A DNA stretch of 42,001 bases, taken from NCBI GenBank assembly GCA_021769525.1, contig JAETSQ010000025.1, positions 1 through 42,001 on the forward strand, in the 5' to 3' direction. Every line of letters begins with the position of its first letter. Position 1 is the stretch's first letter. The position numbers were made by a program, and so were the translations under genes. The notes beneath the pieces were generated by a model, which was not told the DNA's origin, did no database searches, and saw only the letters and a program-made list of their open reading frames with translations. Below are positions 1 through 7,743 of the stretch, piece after piece. This stretch comes from Oscillospiraceae bacterium (GTDB lineage: Bacteria; Bacillota; Clostridia; Oscillospirales; Ruminococcaceae).

Positions 1-399
<399 letters not shown>

Positions 400-640
400 A
401 TGGTATCTTAAATCTGTTTCCAGACTTAAAATCATCTGAGTAAGGCTTCTTTGGCTCTTACTATTTCTGGCGTGTTCTGTCCGCTAAAACAGAACCGCAA
501 AAGTTTTTTACGAAAACTCTCAAAAACGAAAAGGGCTTGGTTTCTTCAAGCTAAATGTTGTTCAATTTTCAAGGTGCCACGCTGTTCCGCGCCAAAGGCG
601 CTCCGGACAGCTTAGTTATAATACCACACCGTGTCTTTGG
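400..640 (-). promoter_or_regulatory. rRNA operon leader region
   Basis: This is the spacer between the GNAT gene and the 16S 5' end, read on the minus strand. It is much more AT-rich than its surroundings. It contains the CCTTGAAAATTGAACAACA-type segment (about 555-580) often found in Firmicutes rRNA leaders and spacers, and a hairpin GTTCTG...CAGAAC at about 472-495 that could serve 16S processing or antitermination. A TATTAT/TATAAC -10-like motif sits near 613-625, but I see no good -35, so the exact promoter is uncertain. Confidence 0.5.
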
Positions 641-653
641 GCAGGGGGAGCCA

Positions 654-1208
654 TCACTCCAGCTTCTTCCAGTCCTTGGCCAGCACGCCGTAGAGGATCT
701 CGTCCCGGTATTCCCCCTTCACCAGGGAGGATTCCCGTGTGAGGCCCTCCCGCACCATGCCGCAGTGCTCCATCACCCGGCCCACGGCGGGGTTTTCCGG
801 GCTGTGATAGCCCTCCATCCGGTGGAGCTCCAGCTCCTTAAATCCCAGCTCCAGCATCAGGTCCAGGGCCTGGGTCATATACCCCCGGCCCCAGTAGGGC
901 TTGGCCAGGCAGAAGCCGAAGCTGGCGTAGTTGTGCTTTTCCACGATGCGGATGTCGATGGAGCCGATGCACTTGTCGCTTTCCGGCAGGGTGATAGCGT
1001 ACATATAGGGGTTATTGAGGAAGAGCTTCTTCATGATGCTGATGGTCTCCTCAATGCTCCCGTGGCTCTCCCAGGTGAGGTGCTCGGTGACCTCCGGATC
1101 GCTGGCGTATTCAAAGACATCCCCGGCATCCCCCAGGGTAAAGCGCCGCAGCACGATGTCCTTCCCCTCCAGGCGGGGGTAATCCCTCAGTTTAAATTCG
1201 TAGTCCAT
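654..1208 (-). CDS. GNAT family N-acetyltransferase, RimJ/RimL type
   Basis: A 184-residue single-domain acetyltransferase. Acetyl-CoA-dependent transfer to an amine is inferred from the family; the substrate is unknown. The N-terminal half has the RimJ/RimL pattern (IVLRRFTLGDAGDVFEYASD, residues about 17-36). The acetyl-CoA loop appears as KPYWGRGYMTQAL (about 103-115), followed by the usual N-P-x-x-x-x-V-M-E-x-x-G-M block (NPAVGRVMEHCGM). I chose the ATG at 1206-1208 because GAGG lies about 11 nt upstream and the family begins here; a longer reading frame upstream to 1319 would run across the promoter. It is a single gene, followed on the same strand by the rRNA leader. Confidence 0.9.
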   Translation of the reverse strand: MDYEFKLRDYPRLEGKDIVLRRFTLGDAGDVFEYASDPEVTEHLTWESHGSIEETISIMKKLFLNNPYMYAITLPESDKCIGSIDIRIVEKHNYASFGFCLAKPYWGRGYMTQALDLMLELGFKELELHRMEGYHSPENPAVGRVMEHCGMVREGLTRESSLVKGEYRDEILYGVLAKDWKKLE

Positions 1209-1256
1209 TTTCTTTGATACCTCGTTTTGTTTCGTTCTCTGCAACTCTCCTGTCCT

Positions 1257-1285
1257 ATTATCTTCATCTGCCCCCTCCTTGTCAA
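1257..1285 (-). promoter_or_regulatory. sigma-A promoter of the GNAT gene
   Basis: On the minus strand a perfect -35 TTGACA (1285-1280) is followed after 17 nt by -10 GATAAT (1262-1257). It lies about 50 nt upstream of the chosen start. The -35 sits inside an imperfect inverted repeat (CCCCC...GGGGG at 1271-1290) that could serve as an operator. Confidence 0.75.
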
Positions 1286-1313
1286 GGGGGTAGACCCGAA
1301 ACGCACGCCGGAC

Positions 1314-1342
1314 TTGCAATCGGGGCTTTAGTGTGGTAAACT
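1314..1342 (+). promoter_or_regulatory. sigma-A-like promoter of the first esterase gene
   Basis: -35 TTGCAA (1314-1319), a 17-nt spacer and -10 TAAACT (1337-1342), with predicted transcription start near 1349. This leaves about 30 nt to a TTG start at 1379 but only about 9 nt to the ATG at 1358. Confidence 0.55.
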
Positions 1343-1378
1343 ATAAGAGAAAACTACATGGAAAGGAGACGGTCCAAG

Positions 1379-2143
1379 TTGGTCTACAAGTGGGAGGTCA
1401 CCCTCCCGGAGCTGACCGGGGAGGAGCGGCGGAGGGCCTACCTCTACCTGCCGGAGAGCTATGAGCGGGAGCCGGACCGCCGCTACCCTGTCCTGTATAT
1501 GTTCGACGGCCACAACGTCTTTTTTGATGAGGACGCTACATACGGCAAAAGCTGGGGGCTGGGGGAGTACCTGGACTACACCGGCACCCCCCTCATCGTG
1601 GCGGCGGTGGAGTGCAACCACCACCCGGACAACGGCCGCCTTTCCGAATACTCCCCCTTCACCTTCTACGAGCCGGACCTGGGGCAGGTCAATGGCCGGG
1701 GGCGCCTCACCATGGAGTGGATGGTCGGCCGCTTTAAGCCGGAGGTGGACCGGCAGTTCCGGACCCTGCCGGACCGGCGGCACACCTTCCTCTGCGGGAG
1801 CTCCATGGGCGGCCTGATGACCCTTTACGGCGTGCTGGAGTACAACCACATCTTTTCGCGGGGGGCGGCCCTTTCCCCCTCCCTCTGGGTGGCCCCGGAG
1901 CGGGTGGCCCGGCTGGTGCGCGGGGCGGAGATCCGCTCCGACACCGTCCTCTATATGGACTACGGCTCCCGCGAGCTGGACAACCACCAGCTGATGGCGG
2001 AGCAGTTCGGCCGGGTGGCGGGGCAGCTCCTGGGCCGGGGGGTGCTCCTCACCTGCCGCATCGTCCCCGACGGGGAGCACTGCGAGGCCAGCTGGGAGCG
2101 CCAGACCCCCTTCTTCCTCAACACGCTGCTGTACGGGCTTTAA
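1379..2143 (+). CDS. alpha/beta-hydrolase esterase (Fes/esterase D-like)
   Basis: A putative serine esterase of the PF00756 type, about 254 residues, with no signal peptide and therefore cytoplasmic. The strand-turn-helix nucleophile elbow is CGSSMGG (GxSxG, Ser near residue 142). YPVLYMFDGHNVF near the N-terminus is typical of this fold. The likely acid is in MDYGSRE and the catalytic His in PDGEHCEASWE. Start choice: AAGGAG (1363-1368) lies inside the frame that opens at ATG 1358 and is well placed for TTG 1379, and the predicted promoter also favours the TTG. If ATG 1358 is used the protein gains seven residues. A second esterase and an ATP-grasp protein follow. The substrate cannot be told. 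Confidence 0.82.
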   Translation: MVYKWEVTLPELTGEERRRAYLYLPESYEREPDRRYPVLYMFDGHNVFFDEDATYGKSWGLGEYLDYTGTPLIVAAVECNHHPDNGRLSEYSPFTFYEPDLGQVNGRGRLTMEWMVGRFKPEVDRQFRTLPDRRHTFLCGSSMGGLMTLYGVLEYNHIFSRGAALSPSLWVAPERVARLVRGAEIRSDTVLYMDYGSRELDNHQLMAEQFGRVAGQLLGRGVLLTCRIVPDGEHCEASWERQTPFFLNTLLYGL

Positions 2144-2171
2144 AAGCCTGTTGCGTTGAAAGAAGGGTTTA

Positions 2172-2222
2172 AAAGGCTCCCTCCCAGAGGGAGCTGTCAG
2201 CCGCAAGGCTGACTGAGGGAGT
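2172..2222. repeat. palindromic intergenic repeat, double hairpin (copy 1)
   Basis: Two adjacent hairpins, GGCTCCCTC..GAGGGAGC and GTCAGC-cgcaag-GCTGAC, followed by TGAGGGAGT. A close inverse-orientation copy lies at 24021-24070. This is a short interspersed palindromic (REP-like) unit. It sits between the two esterase genes and could also stop transcription. Confidence 0.75.
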
Positions 2223-2291
2223 CAAAAACCGCGCCGCCTTCCTCGACGGGGGAGGCTTTACAAAATCTATCAAAACGAGGTGACAGCAGCT

Positions 2292-3056
2292 ATGGAAAAG
2301 CAGTATTTCCGGGAATACAGTCCCATCCTGGGCCGGGAGATGGAGTGGAAGATCTACGGCTATGGAGGCCGCCCGGTGCTTTTCATCCCCTGCCAGGACG
2401 GGCGCTTCTTCGACTTTGAGGACTTCGGGATGGCCTCGGTCTGGTCCCCCTGGATCAGCTCCGGCCAGGTGACGGTCTTCGCCATCGACACCCTGGATAA
2501 GGAGACCTGGTCCAACAAGGGGGGAGACCCCTACTGGCGCATCCGCCGCCACGAGCAGTGGGTGGACCACATCACGGAGGAGATGGTCCCCCGCATCCGG
2601 GAGACGGCCCGCAGCCGCAATGGCTGGGACAAGGACCCCGGCATCCTCACCTTCGGGTGCAGCCTGGGGGCCACCCACGCCGCCAACCTCTACTTCCGGC
2701 GGCCGGACCTCTTTGACGGCACCCTGGCCCTCAGCGGCATCTACAACGCGGACTACGGCTTTGACGGCTACATGGATGACCTGGTCTACCGTAACTCCCC
2801 GGTGCATTACATGGCGAACCTCTCGGAGGACCACCCCTATATCCCCATCTTCAACAGCCAGCGGGCAGCCATCTGTGTGGGCCAGGGGGACTGGGAGCGG
2901 CCGGAGACCACCTTCCAGCTGGCGGACATCCTCCGCCGCAAGGGCATCCACACCTGGGTGGATTTCTGGGGGTACGACTGCACCCACGACTGGCCCTGGT
3001 GGTACAAGCAGGCCACCTATTTTGTCCCCTGGCTCCTGGGCGGAGAGCCGGGTTAA
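2292..3056 (+). CDS. alpha/beta-hydrolase esterase, second copy
   Basis: A 254-residue putative esterase of the same fold class as the gene before it but clearly diverged. The nucleophile motif is FGCSLGATHA (G-C-S-L-G). RPVLFIPCQDGRFFDFEDFG lies near the N-terminus, and WGYDCTHDWPWWYKQ near the C-terminus should carry the catalytic His (H in THDW). The ATG at 2292 has GAGGTGA ten nt upstream; a GTG at 2280 in the same frame overlaps that ribosome-binding site and is less likely. The stop lies 15 nt before the ATP-grasp gene, so the two are probably co-transcribed. Esterase plus ATP-grasp suggests making and trimming of an amide- or ester-linked product, but this is inference. Confidence 0.85.
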   Translation: MEKQYFREYSPILGREMEWKIYGYGGRPVLFIPCQDGRFFDFEDFGMASVWSPWISSGQVTVFAIDTLDKETWSNKGGDPYWRIRRHEQWVDHITEEMVPRIRETARSRNGWDKDPGILTFGCSLGATHAANLYFRRPDLFDGTLALSGIYNADYGFDGYMDDLVYRNSPVHYMANLSEDHPYIPIFNSQRAAICVGQGDWERPETTFQLADILRRKGIHTWVDFWGYDCTHDWPWWYKQATYFVPWLLGGEPG

Positions 3057-3071
3057 GAGGGAGGCCGCGAC

Positions 3072-4268
3072 ATGAAAAACTTTGTCTTCATCTCCCCCAA
3101 CTTCCCCACCAACTACTGGCAGTTCTGCCGGGAGCTGCGGAATAACGGCATGAACGTCCTGGGCATCGGGGACGCCCCCTATGAGGGCCTCAGCCGGGAG
3201 CTGCGGGAGAGCCTCTGCGAATACTACAAGGTGGACAGCCTGGAGAACTACGAGGAGGTCTACCGGGCGGTGGCCTTCTTCATCCACAAGTACGGGCGCA
3301 TCGACTGGCTGGAATCCAACAACGAATACTGGCTGGAGCGGGACGCCCGGCTGCGCACCGATTTCCACATCACCAGCGGGTTCCAGACCGAGGACATCCC
3401 CCGGATCAAGTACAAATCCCGCATGAAGGAGTTTTACAAGAAAGCGGGCATCCCCGCCGCCCGCTGGCACCTGGTGGAGGGCCCGGCGGACTGCCGCGCC
3501 TTCATCGGGGAGGTGGGCTGGCCGGTGGTAGTGAAGCCGGATAACGGCGTGGGGGCCTCCGACACCCACAAGCTGGGCTGTGACGCCGACCTGGAGCGCT
3601 TCCTCCGGGAGAAAGATCCCGCGGTGCCCTACATCATGGAGGAATTCGTCCACGCCGAGGTAAACTCCTACGATGCCATCATTGGCCCGGAGGGAGAGTC
3701 CATCTTTGAGACCGGCAACGTCACCCCCTATTCCATCATGGACATCGTCAACAACGACGATAACTCCATCTACTACATCGTAAAGGACCTGCCGGAGGAT
3801 ACCCGTGCGGCGGGCCGGGCGGCGGTGAAGAGCTTCGGTGTCCGGAGCCGCTTTGTCCACTTTGAATTTTTCCGCCTCACCCAGGACCAGGCGGGGCTGG
3901 GGAAGAAGGGCCGGGTGGTGGCCCTGGAGGTGAATATGCGCCCCTGCGGCGGCTTCACCCCGGATATGATGAACTTTGCGGGCAGCACCAACGTCTACAA
4001 GATCTGGGCGGATATGATCGCCTACGGCCGGTCCAGCCTGCCGGTGGGGGAGCACTGCTTCTGTGCCTACGCCGGGCGGCGGGACGGAAAACCCTTCCGC
4101 CTGGGCCATCAGGAGCTGCTGGAAAAGTACCGGAAAGAGCTGCGGATGGTGGACCGCATCCCCGACGTCCTGGCCGGGGCCATGGGCAACCAGATGTATG
4201 TGGCGGTCTTCCCCACCCAGGAGGAGATGGACGCCTTCTACCGGGATGTCCTTGCCGAAGAGGAGTGA
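3072..4268 (+). CDS. ATP-grasp domain ligase, product unknown
   Basis: A 398-residue ATP-grasp enzyme. This superfamily forms an acylphosphate from ATP and a carboxylate and joins it to an amine or thiol. An N-terminal pre-ATP-grasp Rossmann part (FISPNFPTNYWQFCRELR) occupies residues 1-110. The grasp region has VVVKPDNGVGASDTHKL (about 154-170, lysine and glycine-rich loop), YIMEEFVHAEVNSYDAI (about 187-203), and the metal-binding end HFEFFRL...ALEVNMRPCGG (about 259-298, with Glu and Asn ligands). The C-terminal 90 residues resemble no domain I can name. The ribosome-binding site is GAGGGAGG. It follows the second esterase at 15 nt. It is not PurK, PurT, Ddl or CarB by its surrounding motifs. 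Confidence 0.82.
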   Translation: MKNFVFISPNFPTNYWQFCRELRNNGMNVLGIGDAPYEGLSRELRESLCEYYKVDSLENYEEVYRAVAFFIHKYGRIDWLESNNEYWLERDARLRTDFHITSGFQTEDIPRIKYKSRMKEFYKKAGIPAARWHLVEGPADCRAFIGEVGWPVVVKPDNGVGASDTHKLGCDADLERFLREKDPAVPYIMEEFVHAEVNSYDAIIGPEGESIFETGNVTPYSIMDIVNNDDNSIYYIVKDLPEDTRAAGRAAVKSFGVRSRFVHFEFFRLTQDQAGLGKKGRVVALEVNMRPCGGFTPDMMNFAGSTNVYKIWADMIAYGRSSLPVGEHCFCAYAGRRDGKPFRLGHQELLEKYRKELRMVDRIPDVLAGAMGNQMYVAVFPTQEEMDAFYRDVLAEEE

Positions 4269-4309
4269 CCCCGCCAAACAAACCCCGGATTTTTTGTGTA
4301 AAACGCCCG

Positions 4310-4338
4310 TTGTGTTCCGAGCTTTCCCATGCTATAAT
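4310..4338 (+). promoter_or_regulatory. sigma-A promoter of the flavoprotein cluster
   Basis: -35 TTGTGT (4310-4315), 17-nt spacer, perfect -10 TATAAT (4333-4338). The start of transcription would be near 4345, giving a leader of about 160 nt before the GlpA-like gene. Confidence 0.75.
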
Positions 4339-4362
4339 AACATTGTCTTTTTATCTTGTGAG

Positions 4363-4418
4363 AGCTTGAGTCAGGGTAAACAGACCCGCCCCTGGGTCTT
4401 GTTTTCCTTGGCTCTTTT
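4363..4418 (+). promoter_or_regulatory. structured leader, possible attenuator
   Basis: Within the leader, nested arms AGC (4363) / GCT (4411), AGG (4373) / CCT (4406) and AGACCC (4382-4387) / GGGTCT (4394-4399) can fold into one long interrupted hairpin directly followed by CTTTTTG. This resembles a weak intrinsic terminator upstream of the coding region. It matches no riboswitch class I know. Confidence 0.35.
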
Positions 4419-4504
4419 TGCGCCGCGGGATGAAAGAAATCCGGCACCCCTTTCCGGCTGTCCCGCCGGAAAGACCGCCAATTCGGAAAGAAAGGGAATC
4501 CAAG

Positions 4505-5944
4505 ATGATGTATGATGTAGCGATCATCGGCTGTGGGATCATCGGCGCCGCCACCGCCTACGAGCTCTCCCGGTACGACCTCGCGGTGGTAGCCCTGGAG
4601 GCCCAGAACGACGTGGCCGACGGCACCACCAAGGCCAACAGCGCCATCCTCCACGCCGGGTACGACCCGGAGCCGGGGACCAAGATGGCCCGCCTCAATG
4701 TGGAAGGGGTCCGGCTGGCCAAGGACCTCTGCGAAAAGCTCTCGGTGGAGCGCAAGGAGATCGGCTCCTTCGTCCTGGCCTTCACCGACGAGGAGATGAA
4801 AACGGTACATACCCTCTTTGACCGCGGGAACCAAAACGGCGTCCCCGGCCTGAAGGTCCTCACCGGGGATGAGGTCCGGGCCATGGAGCCCGCCATCAGC
4901 ACCGAAGTGGTGGGCGCCCTTTACGCCCCCTCCGCCGCCATCGTCAGCCCTTGGGAGTTCTGCATCGCCCTGGCCGAGACCGCTGTCCGTAACGGCGCCG
5001 AGGTCCGCCTTTCCGCCAGGGTGGAGAGCATCGAGAAGAAGGACGGCTCCTTCCTCCTCCACACCGCCGCCGGGGACGTGGAAGCCAAATATGTGGTGAA
5101 CGCCGCCGGTGTGGACGCCGATAAGGTCCACGCCATGGTGGGGGGCCATACCTTCCGGACCCTGCCCAACCGCGGCGAATACTTCCTTCTGGACAAGGCC
5201 CAGGGGGAGCTGGTGAACAAGGTGGTCTTCCAGTGTCCCAACAAGGACGGCAAGGGCGTCCTTGTGGCCCCCACCGTCCACGGCAATCTCATCGTCGGCC
5301 CCAACGCCGAGGGGGTGGAGACGGCGGAGGATGTCAATAACACCGCCGCCGGTCTCGCCTTCGTCCGCAAGATGTCGGTAAAGTCGGTGCCCTCCGTGAA
5401 CTTCCGGGATTCCATCCGCAACTTCGCCGGGGTGCGGGCCAACAGTGACCAGCCGGATTTCATCATCGAGGAATCCCCCGCCGCCAAGGGCTTTATCAAC
5501 CTGGGGGGCATCAAGTCCCCCGGTCTCTCCTCCGCTCCCGCCATCGGCGTGGAGGCGGTGGAGCTGCTCCGAAGCTGCGGCCTCTCCCTGCGCAAAAAGG
5601 AGACCTTCATCGATACCCGCAAGCGCACCGTCTTCCGCCACCTCTCCCCGGAGGACAAGGCCAAGCTGGTGAAGGAGAACCCCCTCTACGGCCGGGTCAT
5701 CTGCCGGTGCGAGACCGTCACCGAGGGGGAGATCGTGGAGGCCATCCACCGCCCTATCGTCCCCCGCTCCATCGACGCCATCAAGCGCCGCTGCAACGCC
5801 GGCATGGGCCGGTGCCAGGGGGGCTTCTGCGGGCCCCGTGTCCACGAGATCCTCTCCAGGGAGCTGGATCTCCCCCTGGACCGGATCCTCATGGACGAGG
5901 AGGGCTCCTACATCCTCACCCAACCCACAAAGGAGGGCAAGTGA
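4505..5944 (+). CDS. FAD-dependent dehydrogenase, anaerobic GlpA-like
   Basis: A 479-residue flavoprotein of the DAO/GlpA family, which oxidises glycerol 3-phosphate or a similar hydroxy-acid. The N-terminal FAD-binding Rossmann motif is DVAIIGCGIIGAATAYELSR, followed by DGTTKANSAILHAGYDP (residues about 36-52), characteristic of GlpA/LhgO-type enzymes. A C-terminal BFD-like [2Fe-2S] domain has CRCETVTEGEI and CNAGMGRCQGGFCGP, with four conserved Cys. A double ATG (4505/4508) follows AAAGGGA; a frame open from 4418 has no ribosome-binding site and overlaps the leader. The next gene starts 1 nt after the stop. In related clusters GlpA, GlpB and a DUF1667 protein act together at the membrane or with a quinone or NAD partner. 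Confidence 0.88.
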   Translation: MMYDVAIIGCGIIGAATAYELSRYDLAVVALEAQNDVADGTTKANSAILHAGYDPEPGTKMARLNVEGVRLAKDLCEKLSVERKEIGSFVLAFTDEEMKTVHTLFDRGNQNGVPGLKVLTGDEVRAMEPAISTEVVGALYAPSAAIVSPWEFCIALAETAVRNGAEVRLSARVESIEKKDGSFLLHTAAGDVEAKYVVNAAGVDADKVHAMVGGHTFRTLPNRGEYFLLDKAQGELVNKVVFQCPNKDGKGVLVAPTVHGNLIVGPNAEGVETAEDVNNTAAGLAFVRKMSVKSVPSVNFRDSIRNFAGVRANSDQPDFIIEESPAAKGFINLGGIKSPGLSSAPAIGVEAVELLRSCGLSLRKKETFIDTRKRTVFRHLSPEDKAKLVKENPLYGRVICRCETVTEGEIVEAIHRPIVPRSIDAIKRRCNAGMGRCQGGFCGPRVHEILSRELDLPLDRILMDEEGSYILTQPTKEGK

Positions 5945-5945
5945 T

Positions 5946-7114
5946 ATGAAATACGACGTCATCATCATCGGCGGGGGCCCCGCCGGTCTTGCCGCCGCCT
6001 GCTCCGCCTCGGAGAACGGGGCCAAGAAGATCGTCATCATCGAGCGGGACAAGGAGCTGGGAGGCATCCTCAACCAGTGCATCCACAACGGCTTCGGCCT
6101 CCACTACTTCAAGGAGGAGCTCACCGGCCCGGAGTACGCCGGGCGTTTTGTGGAGATGCTCCGGAAGACCGACGTGGAGGTGAAGCTGGACACCATGGTG
6201 CTGGAGGTGAGTCCGGATAAAACGGTCCACTGCATCAACACCAAGGAGGGCTACCAGGCCCTGGAGGGCAAGGCCGTGGTCCTCTCCATGGGCTGCCGGG
6301 AGCGGACCCGCGGGGCCATCGCCATCCCCGGCGACCGTCCCGCCGGCATCTTCACCGCCGGGGCCGCCCAGCGGTATGTGAACATGGAGGGCTGGATGTG
6401 CGGCAAGCGGGTGGTCATCCTGGGCTCCGGGGACATCGGTCTCATCATGGCCCGCCGCATGACCCTGGAAGGGGCCAAGGTGCTGGCCTGCGTGGAGCTC
6501 TGCCCCTACTCCAACGGCCTCAACCGCAACATCGTCCAGTGCCTCAACGACTACGACATCCCCCTCTACCTCTCCCACACCATCACCGACATCCAGGGCA
6601 AGGAGCGGGTGGAGAAGGTGGTGGTCAGCAAGGTGGACGAGAACCGGGCCCCCATCCCCGGCAGCGAGATCGTCTTTGACTGCGACACGTGGTCTTCGAG
6701 AATATGGAGACCAGCATCCCCGGCATCTTCGGCTGCGGCAACGTGGTCCACGTCCACGACCTGGTGGACTTCGTCACCGCGGAAAGCATGCGGGCCGGAG
6801 CCGCCGCCGCCAAGTACGCCGCCGGCCAGGAAGCGGGAGGCCCCGTCCTGGAGGTGAAGACCGGCAGCTGCGTCACCTACACCGTCCCCCAGCACATCCG
6901 CCGGGAGAACGTGGAAAAGGCGGTGGAGGTCTTCTTCCGGGTGAACAACGTCTACCGGGATATGGTCATCCGGGTGAAGGACGGCGAAGAGGTCCTCTGC
7001 CAGTTCAAGCGGGAGCACATGGCCCCCGGCGAGATGGAAAAGATCGCCATTCCCCGCGTCCTGCTGGACAAGGTGAAGGGGGACCATATCACCGTCACCG
7101 TTGAGAAGCAGTAA
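5946..7114 (+). pseudogene. NAD(P)/FAD oxidoreductase, GlpB-like, broken by deletion and frameshift
   Basis: The ATG at 5946 follows AAGGAGGG. The frame begins with YDVIIIGGGPAGLAAA (FAD-binding) and has a second nucleotide-binding motif VVILGSGDIGLIMARRM. It stays normal to IVFDCD at about 6686, then turns into a low-quality Pro/Trp/Ser-rich tail. From 6689 a different frame resumes with VVFENMETSIPGIFGCGNVV and continues to the stop at 7114 (HDLVDFVTAE, then a C-terminal domain). In intact relatives the segment between these motifs reads like LLLSVGLIPENEL plus about 15 more residues and is missing here. The net loss is therefore roughly 25-35 codons plus a shift of length 1 modulo 3. The family is usually about 420 residues. 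Either the gene is dead or the assembly lacks about 85-100 bp. Confidence 0.85.
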
Positions 7115-7127
7115 GGGAGGTTTTATT

Positions 7128-7472
7128 ATGACAAATCTCATCTGCATCGTCTGCCCCAAGGGCTGCCACCTTGCTGTGGACGAGGAAAAGGACTTTGAGG
7201 TCACCGGCTTCGGCTGCACCCGCGGGGTGGATTACGGCAAGAAGGAGCTGACAAACCCCACCCGCGTCATCACCTCCACGGTGAAGATCGCTGGCGGCAT
7301 CCACAAGCGCCTGCCGGTGAAGACCGACCGGGACATCCCCAAGGGGATGATCCGGGACGCTATGAAGCTCTTGGACGCGGTGGAGCTCACCTCCCCTGTC
7401 CATGTGGGGGACGTGGTGGTGCCGGACATTTGCGGCACCGGCGCCGCCTGGGTGGCCTCGCGGGATATGTGA
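7128..7472 (+). CDS. DUF1667 protein of the GlpA/GlpB cluster
   Basis: A 114-residue small iron-sulfur-type protein. CIVCPKGCHL at residues 5-14 and FGCTRG near 30 supply four cysteines arranged for a metal cluster. The rest is a conserved basic/hydrophobic domain ending in VVVPDICGTGAAWVASRDM. Proteins of this family almost always follow GlpA/GlpB-like flavoproteins and are thought to be their third component. The start ATG 7128 has AAGGGAGG eight nt upstream and lies 13 nt after the preceding gene's stop. Its intact state next to a broken GlpB-like gene is odd and favours a recent or artefactual lesion in the latter. Confidence 0.85.
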   Translation: MTNLICIVCPKGCHLAVDEEKDFEVTGFGCTRGVDYGKKELTNPTRVITSTVKIAGGIHKRLPVKTDRDIPKGMIRDAMKLLDAVELTSPVHVGDVVVPDICGTGAAWVASRDM

Positions 7473-7504
7473 AAAGCCAATCTGGGGTTTCACCCCAGCC
7501 CCCA

Positions 7505-7538
7505 CTTCTTTTTCTTCTTTCGGAAGAAGAAAAAGAAG
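7505..7538. repeat. T-rich/A-rich long-arm hairpin repeat (copy 1)
   Basis: Perfect 15-bp inverted repeat, 7505-7519 pairing with 7524-7538, around the loop TCGG. It is flanked by a CAAAAAGAAGAACGGCC-type sequence. The same unit recurs at 10067-10100, 11763-11794, 18227-18260 and 35833-35866. The rest of the interval 7473-7743 holds only this unit, a CTGGGG/CCCCAG hairpin just after the DUF1667 stop, and the terminator at 7671. Confidence 0.85.
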
Positions 7539-7670
7539 CAAAAAGAAGAACGGCCAAGCTCTTTTAGAAGCTGTTCCGTATCTTGACGTGTGCCGGTTGG
7601 CGAGGGGGTTTTTCGCCAGAGGAAGCCAAATCTCTGCCGAGCCGAAATGATGCTAAACAGGTTCTTATAA

Positions 7671-7702
7671 GAACAGCCGAGGCTATACAGCCCCGGCTGT
7701 TC
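7671..7702. terminator. bidirectional intrinsic terminator
   Basis: Hairpin GAACAGCCGaGG...CCcCGGCTGTTC (one A/C mismatch) followed by TTTGTGT on the plus strand and by TTATAAG on the minus strand. It lies about 40 nt downstream of the minus-strand zinc-ribbon gene and can end that transcript; on the plus strand it could end the flavoprotein cluster. Confidence 0.6.
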
Positions 7703-7743
7703 TTTGTGTGTCAAAGGCTGCAGAGCCTCCGCCTCGCCGGCCT

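Noticed and set aside
2169-4277. A 702-codon minus-strand frame opposite the second esterase and ATP-grasp genes
   Set aside because: Shadow of GC-rich genes on the plus strand; no start signal and no recognisable motif.
4418-4504. Upstream in-frame ATG of the GlpA-like gene (29 extra residues)
   Set aside because: No ribosome-binding site, the residues do not fit the family, and the stretch lies in the structured leader.
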